64,000 bases of DNA, from assembly GCA_963704155.1 (NCBI GenBank), contig CAVPHF010000033.1:1-64000 (forward strand). The letters are read 5' to 3'. The DNA comes from Thiohalocapsa sp963704155 (GTDB taxonomy: Bacteria; Pseudomonadota; Gammaproteobacteria; Chromatiales; Chromatiaceae). Made by a program: the position numbers and the translations under genes. Below the pieces are notes generated by a model. The model was not told the origin of the DNA. It ran no database searches and saw only the letters and a program-made list of their open reading frames with translations. Positions within the stretch are counted from its first letter, which is position 1. Every line of letters starts with the position of its first letter. Positions 43,189 to 51,976 of this stretch are shown here, one piece after another.

Positions 43189-44952
43189 ATGTCAATACGC
43201 CCTATCGGTGCCAGCCTGCTGGCCCTCTCGCTCTCGCTGACGGGTACGCTCGTCTTGGCGGAGAGTTCGAACCGGGTTTCAGCCGAGCCGCCGGCGAACT
43301 CGGCCGACACGCCTGCCGCGACCTCCGACCAGCCGATATCCTCGGACCATGCCGTCACCGAGTTGACGGCGGACGTCATCTATGGGGTCCTGGTCGGCGA
43401 GATCGCACAGCAGCGCGGCGATCAAAAGATGGCCTTCACCCACTTCCTGCATGCCGCACGCCTGGCCCGCGATCCTGGGCTGGCGGAGCTCGCGGCACGT
43501 TCCGCGCTAGCGCTCGGCGATGCGGATTCCGCGGTGCGGGCAACCGAACTCTGGGTCGAGCTAGCGCCGAACTCGCCGAAGGCGCGTCAGATCGGTGCCT
43601 ACGTGCAGATCGATGCCGGCAACCGGGCGGGGGCATTGGCCGAACTGCGCGACCTGATCCGGCTGGCGCCCGATCGCGGTGAGGGCTACATGCAGGCGGC
43701 GCAGATGCTGACGCGGGTGTCCGAGACGGACGAGCGCCTTGCGATGATGCGCGAATTGGTGGCCGATGACACCGAGGATGCCGATGCGCAGCACGCGCTC
43801 GCAATGTTGGCCGCGGCCGCCGATGATACCGAGTCCGCGCGCTTGTACGCCGAGCGCGCCGCACAGCTGAGACCCGAGTGGAACAAGCCGCGTGTGTTCC
43901 TAATCCGTCTGCTGGTCTCCGAGGAGCGCACGGAGGAGGCCGTGGCCCTGTTGGAGCGCTATCTCGTCGAGCAGCCCGACGACCAGGAGCTGGCGCTGAT
44001 GCGTGCCCAGTTCTATATGGAGGCGGAGGAATATCAGCAGGCGCTCGATCTGTTCGACCGTATGCTCGCGGCTGGCCCTGGACAGTCGGAGGTGCTGTTC
44101 GCGGGCGCCGTGCTGGCGTTGCAGATCGAGGCGCTGGATCGGGCGCGCACCTATCTGGAACGCCTGCGAGACTCCGGTGAGCGAGCCGACGATACCGCCT
44201 TCCTACTCGGGCAGTTGGAGGAGCAGGCGGGCAATTCCGACCTGGCAATGGACTGGTTCGGCAAGGTCGGCGGAGAGAATCTGACCAGTGCCCAGGTGCG
44301 GATTGCCGGTCTCCATGCCGATAAGGGTGAGGTGGCGCGTGCCCGCGAGATCATGCAACAGTTGCGTGATCAATCTCCCGGCGACCCCACGACGCTCTAT
44401 CTCATCGAAGGCGAGATGTTGCGTGAGCGCGGACTCGATGCGGAAGCCTCCGAGGTCTACAGCGCCGCGTTGGAGACTGATCCGGATAACGCCGACCTGC
44501 TCTATGCGCGTGCCATGCTCGCGGTCAGCATGGATCGCGTCGACTTGCTGGAGCAGGACCTGCGGCGCATCCTGATCGCCGAGCCGGATCACGTCGACGC
44601 GCTGAACGCGCTCGGATACACGCTGGCGGATCGTACCGACCGGCTGGATGAGGCCCACAGTCTGATTCAGCGCGCGTTGCAGTTGGATCCCGATCAGCCC
44701 GCCATTCTGGACAGCATGGGCTGGGTGACCTATCGCATGGGTAACGCCGAGGCCGCCGAGCCTTATCTGCGCAAGGCGCTGGACGCCGTCTTCGATGCCG
44801 AGATTGCGGCTCACCTGGGCGAGGTGCTTTGGAGCCTGGGCAAGAAGGACGAAGCGCGCGCGATCTGGGACCGCGCGCTGGCCGAGGATCCGGAGCATGA
44901 ATATTTGCTGCGGGTGTTGAGTCGACACCGCTTCAGCCAGACGGAGCATTGA
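43189..44952 (+). CDS. Exported tetratricopeptide-repeat protein
   Basis: A 587-residue protein with a signal peptide (MSIRPIGASLLALSLSLTGT then LVLAES) followed by about a dozen TPR-like helical pairs. The clearest are EEYQQALDLFDRMLAAGPGQ, NADLLYARAMLAVSMDRVDL, HVDALNALGYTLADRTDRLD and EAHSLIQRALQLDPDQPAIL. The start is set at ATG 43189 because the signal begins there; upstream ATGs (43144) add a polar stretch. It is probably a periplasmic or outer-membrane-associated scaffold. Its stop codon overlaps or abuts the ispE start, so the two are translated together. It occupies the space between hemA and ispE where many relatives have lolB as well. Confidence 0.82.
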   Translation: MSIRPIGASLLALSLSLTGTLVLAESSNRVSAEPPANSADTPAATSDQPISSDHAVTELTADVIYGVLVGEIAQQRGDQKMAFTHFLHAARLARDPGLAELAARSALALGDADSAVRATELWVELAPNSPKARQIGAYVQIDAGNRAGALAELRDLIRLAPDRGEGYMQAAQMLTRVSETDERLAMMRELVADDTEDADAQHALAMLAAAADDTESARLYAERAAQLRPEWNKPRVFLIRLLVSEERTEEAVALLERYLVEQPDDQELALMRAQFYMEAEEYQQALDLFDRMLAAGPGQSEVLFAGAVLALQIEALDRARTYLERLRDSGERADDTAFLLGQLEEQAGNSDLAMDWFGKVGGENLTSAQVRIAGLHADKGEVARAREIMQQLRDQSPGDPTTLYLIEGEMLRERGLDAEASEVYSAALETDPDNADLLYARAMLAVSMDRVDLLEQDLRRILIAEPDHVDALNALGYTLADRTDRLDEAHSLIQRALQLDPDQPAILDSMGWVTYRMGNAEAAEPYLRKALDAVFDAEIAAHLGEVLWSLGKKDEARAIWDRALAEDPEHEYLLRVLSRHRFSQTEH

Positions 44953-44954
44953 CC

Positions 44955-45845
44955 TTGATACCGCGGCCGGACGCCGATGGCGCCTGGTTGGCGCCGGCCA
45001 AGCTGAATCTGATGCTGAAGGTCCTCGGTCGGCGTGCCGACGGCTACCACCTCCTTCAGAGCGTGTTTCAGTTCATCGACCGCTGCGACCGCCTCTTCTT
45101 CGAGCCGCGCGCCGACGGACGTATCCGGCGCGGCCGCGGTGCCCACGGCGTGCCGGCCGAGCAAGATCTCGTCGTGCGTGCGGCCGTCGCGCTGAAGACG
45201 GACACGGGCTCTTCGGCCGGCGTCGATATCGACGTCGACAAGGTGTTGCCGATGGGCGGCGGTCTGGGCGGCGGAAGCTCCAATGCCGCCACCACGCTGC
45301 TTGCCCTGAACCGCCTCTGGGGCCTGGACTTGGATGTTGCTCGCCTGGCCGAGATTGGCTTGTCGCTCGGCGCCGATGTGCCGGTGTTTGTCCGCGGACA
45401 GGCGGCGTGGGCCGAGGGAGTCGGCGAGCGGCTGACGCCGGTGGCGTTGCCGGAGCCTTGGTATCTGGTCCTTACGCCACCGACGGCCGTCTCGACCGCG
45501 GCTGTCTTCTCAGATCCGCAATTGACACGCAATTCTCGTCGCAGCACAATGGTGGACTTCGTTGCGGGTGATTGCGGGAACGATTGCACTGCCGTCGTGC
45601 TGACGCGCTATCCTGCGGTCGCGCAAACGTATGACTGGCTGAATCGGTCCGTTGCCGGTCGATCAGATGGCGCGCGCCTCACAGGAACCGGCGGTTGTCT
45701 GTTCGCAGCCTTTGAGCGTGACGAGGATGCGCGTGAGATCGCCGCGGCCGCGCCGGCGCACTGGTCTCCATTCGTCGCGCGCGGTTGTAATCAGTCGCCT
45801 CTGTTCGGCTCGCCCGAGCAGTCTGGACATCAACAGAGAAACTGA
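44955..45845 (+). CDS. ispE: 4-diphosphocytidyl-2-C-methyl-D-erythritol kinase
   Basis: A 296-residue GHMP kinase of the MEP isoprenoid pathway. The N-terminal lysine region (WLAPAKLNLMLKVLGRRADG YHLL), the ATP loop PMGGGLGGGSSNAATTLLAL near residue 95 and the C-terminal TGTGGCLFAAF-like strand (here LTGTGGCLFAAFERDEDARE) are intact. There is no ATG or GTG at the 5' end: the choices are TTG 44949 or TTG 44955. I take 44955 because GGAG at 44943-44946 gives an eight-base spacing. The weak start may keep its level low relative to the TPR protein. tRNA-Gln begins 5 bp after the stop. Confidence 0.92.
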   Translation: MIPRPDADGAWLAPAKLNLMLKVLGRRADGYHLLQSVFQFIDRCDRLFFEPRADGRIRRGRGAHGVPAEQDLVVRAAVALKTDTGSSAGVDIDVDKVLPMGGGLGGGSSNAATTLLALNRLWGLDLDVARLAEIGLSLGADVPVFVRGQAAWAEGVGERLTPVALPEPWYLVLTPPTAVSTAAVFSDPQLTRNSRRSTMVDFVAGDCGNDCTAVVLTRYPAVAQTYDWLNRSVAGRSDGARLTGTGGCLFAAFERDEDAREIAAAAPAHWSPFVARGCNQSPLFGSPEQSGHQQRN

Positions 45846-45850
45846 TCCAC

Positions 45851-45925
45851 TGGGGCGTCGCCAAGCGGTAAGGCACTGGGTTTTGATCCCAGCATTCCCA
45901 GGTTCGAATCCTGGCGCCCCAGCCA
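45851..45925 (+). tRNA. tRNA-Gln (TTG anticodon)
   Basis: Cloverleaf of 75 nt with acceptor TGGGGCG paired to CGCCCCA, anticodon arm CTGGGTTTTGATCCCAG giving TTG, T arm CCAGGTTCGAATCCTGG and an encoded CCA. Position between ispE and prs is common in gammaproteobacteria. Confidence 0.96.
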
Positions 45926-46178
45926 TTTGAATCCGGCCATTTGAATCCAGCCATCTGAACGAGTCCATCAGAAGCAGGCCGGCTGATCAACGCCATCCAA
46001 CCATCGGCTGCGAGAGCCCGCCCGCCCACGAGTCGATATGGCTCGGCTCGGCCAACTGATCCGCTCCGCAGCGGGCCGAGACTATCGGGCTCGTTGGTTC
46101 GGGCTGTCGGCCGGGGTGGGGCTCGGCAACCGGTCGAAGTGTCAATCCCAACGGCCCATGTCGACGAGAGGATCGATC

Positions 46179-47132
46179 GTGCCCGCCAGCCACATGATGG
46201 TGTTCTCCGGTAACGCCAACCCGGATCTGACCGCCGAGATCGCTGCTCACCTGAGTATCCCGCTCGGTAAGGCCGTCGTCGGCCAGTTCAGCGACGGCGA
46301 GGTCATGACCGAGATCCAAGAGAACGTGCGCGGGCGCGATGTGTTTGTCGTGCAGCCCACCTGTGCGCCCACCAACGACAACCTGATGGAGCTGTTGGTG
46401 ATGGTTGACGCGCTGCGTTGGGCATCGGCCAAGCGCGTTACCGCGGTGATTCCCTATTTCGGCTACGCACGCCAGGACCGGCGACCGCGCTCGGCGCGTG
46501 TGCCGATCACAGCGCGGCTGGTTGCCAAGATGATCGGCTCCGCCGGCGCCGACCGCGTGCTGACCATGGACCTGCACGCGGATCAGATCCAGGGCTTCTT
46601 CGATATCCCTGTCGACAATGTCTACGCGTCGCCGATACTGCTCGGCGACATCTGGCGGCGCAAGTATCCGGAGTTGATGGTGATATCGCCCGACGTTGGC
46701 GGCGTCGTGCGTGCGCGTGCCCTTGCCAAACGTCTCGACGACGCCGACCTGGCCATTATCGATAAGCGGCGGCCGCGTCCAAACGAGGCTAAGGTGATGA
46801 ATATCATCGGCGATGTGCGCGGACGCTCCTGCGTCTTGATCGATGATTTGGTCGATACCGCCGGCACCCTGTGTCAGGCGGCCGCGGCCTTGAAAGATCA
46901 CGGCGCCGCGCTCGTGGTCGCTTACTGTACGCATCCGGTGCTCTCCGGTCCGGCGGTGGCGAATATCAACGCATCGGTGCTGGACGAGCTGGTGGTGAGC
47001 AACACCATCCCGCTGCATGCGGACGCCGAGGCCTGTCCGAAGATCCGCCAGCTCAGCATCGGCGAGTTGCTCGCGGAGACGATGCGCAGGGTGTCCAATG
47101 AGGAATCCGTCAGCTCTTTGTTCGTCGACTGA
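46179..47132 (+). CDS. prs: Ribose-phosphate pyrophosphokinase
   Basis: A 317-residue PRPP synthase supplying purine, pyrimidine, His and Trp synthesis. Signatures are FSDGEVMTEIQENVRGRDVF, CAPTNDNLMELLVMVDALRW, PYFGYARQDRRPRSARVPIT, LTMDLHADQIQGFFDIPVDN and the PRPP loop SCVLIDDLVDTAGTL. GTG 46179 has GAGAGG seven bases upstream and gives MPASHMMVFSGNANPDLTAE. ATG 46158 and ATG 46194 are alternatives. The GTG reading matches family length best. tRNA-Gln upstream and rplY downstream follow the usual gammaproteobacterial order. Confidence 0.95.
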   Translation: MPASHMMVFSGNANPDLTAEIAAHLSIPLGKAVVGQFSDGEVMTEIQENVRGRDVFVVQPTCAPTNDNLMELLVMVDALRWASAKRVTAVIPYFGYARQDRRPRSARVPITARLVAKMIGSAGADRVLTMDLHADQIQGFFDIPVDNVYASPILLGDIWRRKYPELMVISPDVGGVVRARALAKRLDDADLAIIDKRRPRPNEAKVMNIIGDVRGRSCVLIDDLVDTAGTLCQAAAALKDHGAALVVAYCTHPVLSGPAVANINASVLDELVVSNTIPLHADAEACPKIRQLSIGELLAETMRRVSNEESVSSLFVD

Positions 47133-47304
47133 GGCCCGGTGACGGCGCCGAAGCCGCCCCGGCATTCGACGGTTTTTATCAGTGATCGCCGGTCTTGCAA
47201 GGCTCGGTGGGTCATCAGTGTGCCGGCCGCGGAGCGCGGGCGGCGGTTATCGTGTCGATTGGCCTGGTCGCGGGCAATCGATCTTTTTCTATGGAGAAAA
47301 GCCA

Positions 47305-47946
47305 ATGAGTGAGACTTTCGAGGTCATCGCCCAGGCTCGAGCCGATGAGGGGAAAGGTGCGAGCCGCCGCCTCCGCGCTCAGGGTCTGGTTCCCGGTATC
47401 GTCTACGGCGGTCATAAGGACCCGCAGATGGTCGCCGTTGCGCACAACGAGCTGCTGCAGCGGCTGGAGCATGAGGCGTTCTATTCGTCTCTGCTTGATC
47501 TCAAGATCGACGATCAGACGACCAAGGTGGTCCTAAAGGATCTGCAGCGACATCCGGCCAAGCCGTTCATCCTGCATATCGACTTCCAGCGCGTCAGCAT
47601 GGAGGAGAAGCTGCGCTTGACGGTGCCGCTGCACTTCGAAAACGAGACCACTGCCAAAGGGGTAAAGCTTGGCGGCAAGGTATCGCGTAACCTGACCGAG
47701 ATCGAGATCAGTTGTCTGCCGCGCGATCTGCCTGAGTACATCGTCGTCGATATGGCGAACATGGAGATCGGCGATGTCGTCCACGTATCTGACCTCAAGC
47801 TGCCCGAAGGCGTCGAGCTGACGTACGGCCTCGATCCCGAGGCGCCGGTGGTCCTGGTCCACGCCGGCTACGGCGACGATGCCGATGCCGAGGAGGATGC
47901 CGAGGACGATGAAGCGGGCGAGGAGGGCGGACAGACGCCCGTCTGA
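47305..47946 (+). CDS. rplY: 50S ribosomal protein L25 (CTC form)
   Basis: A 213-residue long-form L25 that binds 5S rRNA. The N-terminal domain has ADEGKGASRRLRAQGLVPGI VYGG, and the second TL5/CTC beta domain runs from about 95 to the end. The C-terminus is strongly acidic (DDADAEEDAEDDEAGEEGG), as in CTC proteins. ATG 47305 lies 9 bp after GGAG. A clear intrinsic terminator follows at 47990. Confidence 0.95.
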   Translation: MSETFEVIAQARADEGKGASRRLRAQGLVPGIVYGGHKDPQMVAVAHNELLQRLEHEAFYSSLLDLKIDDQTTKVVLKDLQRHPAKPFILHIDFQRVSMEEKLRLTVPLHFENETTAKGVKLGGKVSRNLTEIEISCLPRDLPEYIVVDMANMEIGDVVHVSDLKLPEGVELTYGLDPEAPVVLVHAGYGDDADAEEDAEDDEAGEEGGQTPV

Positions 47947-47989
47947 TGGTCGCGCGCTAAGGTGCCGACGGCTGCCCCGCGGCCGGACG

Positions 47990-48022
47990 CCCGCGGCAGC
48001 CGCTGGTTGCCGCGGGTTTTTT
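47990..48022 (+). terminator. Intrinsic terminator after rplY
   Basis: CCCGCGGCA at 47990-47998 pairs with TGCCGCGGG at 48008-48016, followed by six T and TGTTT. It ends the prs-rplY transcript or at least separates it from pth. Confidence 0.85.
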
Positions 48023-48027
48023 GTTTC

Positions 48028-48060
48028 TAGGGACGCGCTGAACCATTCAGCGTCTCCCTA
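48028..48060. repeat. Imperfect inverted repeat between rplY and pth
   Basis: TAGGGACGCGCTGAA and TTCAGCGTCTCCCTA form a 15-bp stem with two mismatches around CCA. It could be a repeated intergenic element or a transcript-stabilising hairpin upstream of pth. Confidence 0.5.
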
Positions 48061-48090
48061 GATGGTTCTGTTTCGGAGGGTCATGAGGCC

Positions 48091-48675
48091 ATGACAGAGG
48101 GCGGTATTCGGTTGATCGTCGGCCTTGGTAATCCCGGGCCCGAGTATGAGCGGACCAGGCATAACGCCGGATTCTGGCTGCTCGATCGCTTGGCGGCCGA
48201 TCATCAGGGCCAATTCAAGGCCGAGTCCAAGTTTCATGGCATGCTCGCAAGGGTTCGCGTCGGCGGCCGGGATCTGCGCTTGCTCAAGCCCATGACCTAC
48301 ATGAACCACAGCGGCCGTGCTGTTGCTGCCGTGGTGCGTTACTACGACATCGCGCCGGAGCAGCTGCTGGTTGCCTACGATGAACTCGACCTGCCTGCGG
48401 GGCGGCTCAAGCTTAAGCTCGGCGGCGGGCACGCCGGCCATAACGGGATGCGCGATACCATCGCCGCACTCGGCAGCCGCGACTTTTGGCGCCTGCGCAT
48501 CGGCATTGATCATCCGGGCAGCAAGGAGCAGGTGGTCGCCTACGTGCTGAGCCGACCGTCGAAGCAAGATGCCGCCGCCATCCTCGACGCCATCGATGAC
48601 GCCGGGCGCGGCTTGCCGGAGTTGATCGACGGCAAGTTTCAGTTGGCGATGAACCGGCTTCATTCGGCGCCCTGA
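48091..48675 (+). CDS. pth: Peptidyl-tRNA hydrolase
   Basis: A 194-residue hydrolase that frees tRNA from stalled peptidyl-tRNA. The active site GLGNPGPEYERTRHNAGFWL holds the catalytic His and the Asn. MTYMNHSGRAVAAVVRYYDI, VAYDELDLPAGRLKLKLGGG and GGHAGHNGMRDTIAALGSRD are complete. Normal length and context after rplY. The partner gene ychF, which often comes next, is not here; the next gene is on the other strand. Confidence 0.97.
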   Translation: MTEGGIRLIVGLGNPGPEYERTRHNAGFWLLDRLAADHQGQFKAESKFHGMLARVRVGGRDLRLLKPMTYMNHSGRAVAAVVRYYDIAPEQLLVAYDELDLPAGRLKLKLGGGHAGHNGMRDTIAALGSRDFWRLRIGIDHPGSKEQVVAYVLSRPSKQDAAAILDAIDDAGRGLPELIDGKFQLAMNRLHSAP

Positions 48676-48798
48676 GGGCAGATCCTTGCCGGGTCATCTC
48701 CGCAGCGAGTGCGGCGGAGACTGGCCGCTGGCGCAGGCCGCGCCCCCTCGATCATTCCGCGGCGGCTGGGGTGCGAGCATCCAATGCTAATCGTCAAC

Positions 48799-49758
48799 TC
48801 AGAAATGATGCACGTAGCGCAGATTAAAGCGGCTCCCCTCCGGCCGGTTCTCCGCATTGGATTCCCAGTAGGCGTTGAAGAAGACGTGGTCGTTCGGTGA
48901 CACGTGGTAGACCAGTCCGGGGCCGATGCCGAGCACCTGTTCCTTGCTGTCGCGCACGCGGTGGCCGTCGACCTCGCTGTCGTTGAGCTGCTTCAGATAG
49001 TAGCCGTTTACGCCTAGGCGTAGTCGCTTCGGCAGCACCTCGTAGGCGCTGGCGAAATTCAGATGAATGGCTTGCCCAGCCTGGCTGTCATCGGCATTCA
49101 AGGGCTTGAATGGATCTTCGTTCTTAGCGTTCCAAAGGTAATGCAGGCGCCAGGAGGCGGTCCACTTTGGGGTCAGAAACGCCGTCGCAGCCCAGTACGG
49201 ATTGAATGAGAAGAAGTTGCTCCCGGCATTGATCGCATCATCCGCATCATAGGCGCCGGTCGGCAAGAGCATTTGCAGCTCAATTCGTTGTACTAACCTC
49301 GGGCCATTCGGGCCCATTATTGGATCCCACTGCAAGAAGGGGCCAACCAGCAGGTCGCCGAGGTTTCCGCTATTGGCGGAAAGCGCAAAGTTGTCTTGGG
49401 GATCGAGATCGAAGTCTGCGTATGGGAGCATCAGGTTGATGCCCCAGTAGGCATCCAACATCGGTTTCTGGTCGGATTGATACACGAGCTGGGTGATGCC
49501 CACAGTGGCGTCGATTTCGGCCTTTTGCAGCCCCTGTGCAGTCGGCAAGAGCAGGTTATCGCCGCTCCCGTCTTTGAGGCGACCCTTTCGGTATAACTGA
49601 ACGTATTGCTGCACGTACCAACCCGCACCGGCCGGTGGTGCACCGTCGAGAAAGCTCGTGAAGCCTAGATTGATCGCCGGCAGCTCATACGCATCCGCGG
49701 GCTGTGCCGCAATGCAGACCAGTATGGACCCGAGGATGGGATATCGTATTTTGTGCAT
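48799..49758 (-). CDS. Outer-membrane MetA-type protein (phenol-degradation family)
   Basis: A 319-residue beta-barrel-like exported protein of the PF13557 (Phenol_MetA_deg) type. The signal peptide is RYPILGSILVCIAAQPADA. Conserved patches are LPAINLGFTSFLDGAPPAGA, GWYVQQYVQLYRKGRLKDGS, GPFLQWDPIMGPNGP, QMLLPTGAYDADDAINAGSN and FFSFNPYWAATAFLTPKWT, and the chain ends in the outer-membrane-type C-terminal Phe (YVHHF). Family members are porin-like proteins next to aromatic or alcohol catabolism genes; the substrate here is unknown. Start ATG 49758; longer in-frame starts lack a signal. The nearest neighbour is a FadL-like gene on the other strand, another hydrophobic-substrate porin. Confidence 0.8.
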   Translation of the reverse strand: MHKIRYPILGSILVCIAAQPADAYELPAINLGFTSFLDGAPPAGAGWYVQQYVQLYRKGRLKDGSGDNLLLPTAQGLQKAEIDATVGITQLVYQSDQKPMLDAYWGINLMLPYADFDLDPQDNFALSANSGNLGDLLVGPFLQWDPIMGPNGPRLVQRIELQMLLPTGAYDADDAINAGSNFFSFNPYWAATAFLTPKWTASWRLHYLWNAKNEDPFKPLNADDSQAGQAIHLNFASAYEVLPKRLRLGVNGYYLKQLNDSEVDGHRVRDSKEQVLGIGPGLVYHVSPNDHVFFNAYWESNAENRPEGSRFNLRYVHHF

Positions 49759-50359
49759 GGTGACCCCTGTGGTTCGTTTTGATGCCTCGACTACTGATGC
49801 CGAAAGCCGACGGGCGATACTGCTTGGCACCGGCGTTGTATTTTCGCAGACTGCTCGATTTCCGCAACATCGCCCAAGGCAGCTGGTGAGAGAACGGGTT
49901 TTGGCCTAGCGGGGATCATCAAAAGGGGTCGGCAAGGGGTTTTGGACTTCGCCATGGCTCCTGCCGAAGCCGTCGCTGCGCGGTGCGATCAGGATATCGA
50001 GCCAGTAAGGGCCAGATGATGAGCTGAAGCAACCGGTCCGGGATCGGAGCCACATGTGCGAACAGGGTAAAGATAAAGATAAAGATAAACAAAAATGATA
50101 GATATATAAAGTAATTGTGAGGACGAGTGCCAGCTTGCCTTGGTTGACAATCCGCAAAGATCGCGTAGTATTGGCATGGAATAGACAGCGTATTTTGTTT
50201 GCAACATGGCGGGCGTACCCAGATGCCGCCGGCCTTCAGGACACGCGTCTGTTTTGGTGCTTTGGCGGCCTGTCCTTTGGGCGCGGCGCCTCGGGAGGCT
50301 GGGGCAACTGTCGGTCAGTGCGCCAGTCTCGACGGTACTAATAATTCTTGGAGGCAGGT
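49759..50359. other. Intergenic region with AAAGAT microsatellite
   Basis: No gene recognised. GTAAAGATAAAGATAAAGAT at 50068-50087 and an AT-rich tail (ATGATAGATATATAAAGTAA) form a short low-GC island in an otherwise GC-rich region. The promoters of the leftward MetA-type gene and the rightward FadL-like gene should lie here. Confidence 0.5.
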
Positions 50360-51848
50360 GTGAAAACGACATTGAAACAGGTCTTGTCTGCGACCATTGC
50401 GTGTGCGCTGTTGCCCGCATCCGCTTGGGCGACGAACGGTTACTTCTCTCATGGCTGGGGTACACAGTCGAAAGCGATGGCTGGTGTCGCGACCGCGCTG
50501 CCGACCAGCACCCTGGTCTCGGCGACCAATCCGGCAGGCATGGCGTTTATCGGCCAGTCGCTGGACTTGGGGGTCGCCTTTTTCAGTCCGTCGCCCCGCG
50601 GCTATGAGGCCAACAACGATTTCTCCACTGAAAACGGATTTCCCACCGGTCCTTTCGTCACGCCCGGGTAAGTACGACAGTGACGACGACTGGTTCCTGA
50701 TCCCGAGCTTCGGTTACAACTATGTGATCGACGAGCGCAGCACCATCGGAGTCAGCGTGTTCGGCAACGGGGGCATGAACACGCGATACAAGGATCGGCC
50801 TCCGTTCGAGAACTTCGCGGCATTTCCCAAATCAGTTGGCCGTGCCCCCGGGCACACAGCCGCCGCCGGAGAGCGGGCTGTTCGCAAGTCCGAGCGGCCT
50901 GCTGTTTCAGATGACTCCGCAAGGCCCGGCGCCGGCGACTGGTCCTACCTCGGCGCCGAATAATGCCAATCCGAACGGCGTGTTCACGGCCACGACGCCA
51001 ACCGGTATCAACTTGGAGCAGCTCTTCATCGAGGTTCCCTTACACGCTCAAGATCGGTGACGGCAAGCAGTCGATCGGTATTGCGCCGGTCTTGGCCGTG
51101 CAGTCGTTCGAGGCGAAAGGTCTCGAGCCCTTCAAGCAGCTCTCCGTGAATCCTGACAATGTTACTAACAACGGCGCAGAGTGGAGCTACGGCGCTGGCC
51201 TGCATTTCGGGTGGTATGGCGAGATCGACCGACCAACTGGCGCTGGGCGCCTCCTATCGCACCAAGGTCTGGATGACGAAGCTTGATGATTACAAGGGGC
51301 TGTTCGCCGACGGAGGCAGCTTCGACATCCCGGCGATGTTCAACCTTGGTGTCGCTTACAAGCCTCAGCCCAATCTCACGTTGGCCTTCGACTACCAGCA
51401 CATCTTTTATGACGAGATCGATGCGATCTCCAACTCCAGCGACTCCGACATAACTCAGTGCCAGACGGCGGGGCCGAAGCCCTCCTTCTGTCTGGGTGGC
51501 GAGAGCGGCATTGGGTTTGGATGGCAGAGCATGGATGTCTTCAAGCTGGGGCTCAAGTATGACGCGAATGAGAAGCTGAGCCTGCTGGGCGGCGTCAGCT
51601 ACAACACCGAGGTCTTCAGGACGGATGCCCAGGGCCTGTTCAACGTGCTTGCTCCGGCGACGATTCGCTGGCACGTCACGGCAGGTGCCACCTATCGGCT
51701 TAATGACAAGGATGCCCTGAACTTTGCGTTTTCCTATATGCCGAAGGAAACGTTCGATGGCACCAGCCCACAATTGGTCCAGACCCAGACGGGCAATCTT
51801 TACATGGAGCAAATGGACATCGAGGTCAGCTGGCGGCATAGCTTCTGA
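50360..51848 (+). pseudogene. FadL/OmpP1-family outer-membrane transporter, four +1 frameshifts
   Basis: Starts at GTG 50360 after GGAGG, with signal VLSATIACALLPASAWA then TNGYFSHGWGTQSKAMAGVA. The FadL N-terminal plug and NPAGMAFIG turn follow. Full-length barrel coding runs to TGNLYMEQMDIEVSWRHSF at 51848, but the frame slips four times: in GGG at 50666-50668, AAA at 50829-50831, CCC at 51037-51039 and CC at 51229-51230. Deleting one base at each place restores about 495 residues with no gap in the family pattern (GYNYVIDERSTIGVSVFGNG, then GGMNTRY, then FNLGVAYKPQPNLTLAFDYQ). FadL proteins let long-chain fatty acids or other hydrophobic molecules cross the outer membrane. All four errors are insertions in short runs, so sequencing error is a serious alternative to a true pseudogene. 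Confidence 0.8.
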
Positions 51849-51926
51849 GGTCTGTAGGGTCGCCTTGGCGCTGGATCGGCTGATATCTTTGGCGCAGACC
51901 CGCCGCCGGCGTCTGGGTCGTTCGCA

Positions 51927-51960
51927 AGGCGCCCCATGCGTTCGAACGCATGGGGCGCTT
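51927..51960. terminator. Perfect palindrome between converging genes
   Basis: GCGCCCCATGCGTTC and its exact complement GAACGCATGGGGCGC meet without a spacer (51929-51958, 30 nt). A further pair at 51927/51960 extends it across a G-T wobble. Its place between converging fadL-like and ugd ends suggests a bidirectional terminator. Confidence 0.6.
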
Positions 51961-51976
51961 GGTCTTGGTCGGGCCG

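Noticed and set aside
51165..51976. Extension of ugd by about 270 codons antisense to the FadL-like gene
   Set aside because: It results from the extra base near 52045; the downstream text is the mirror of fadL codons and has no domain.
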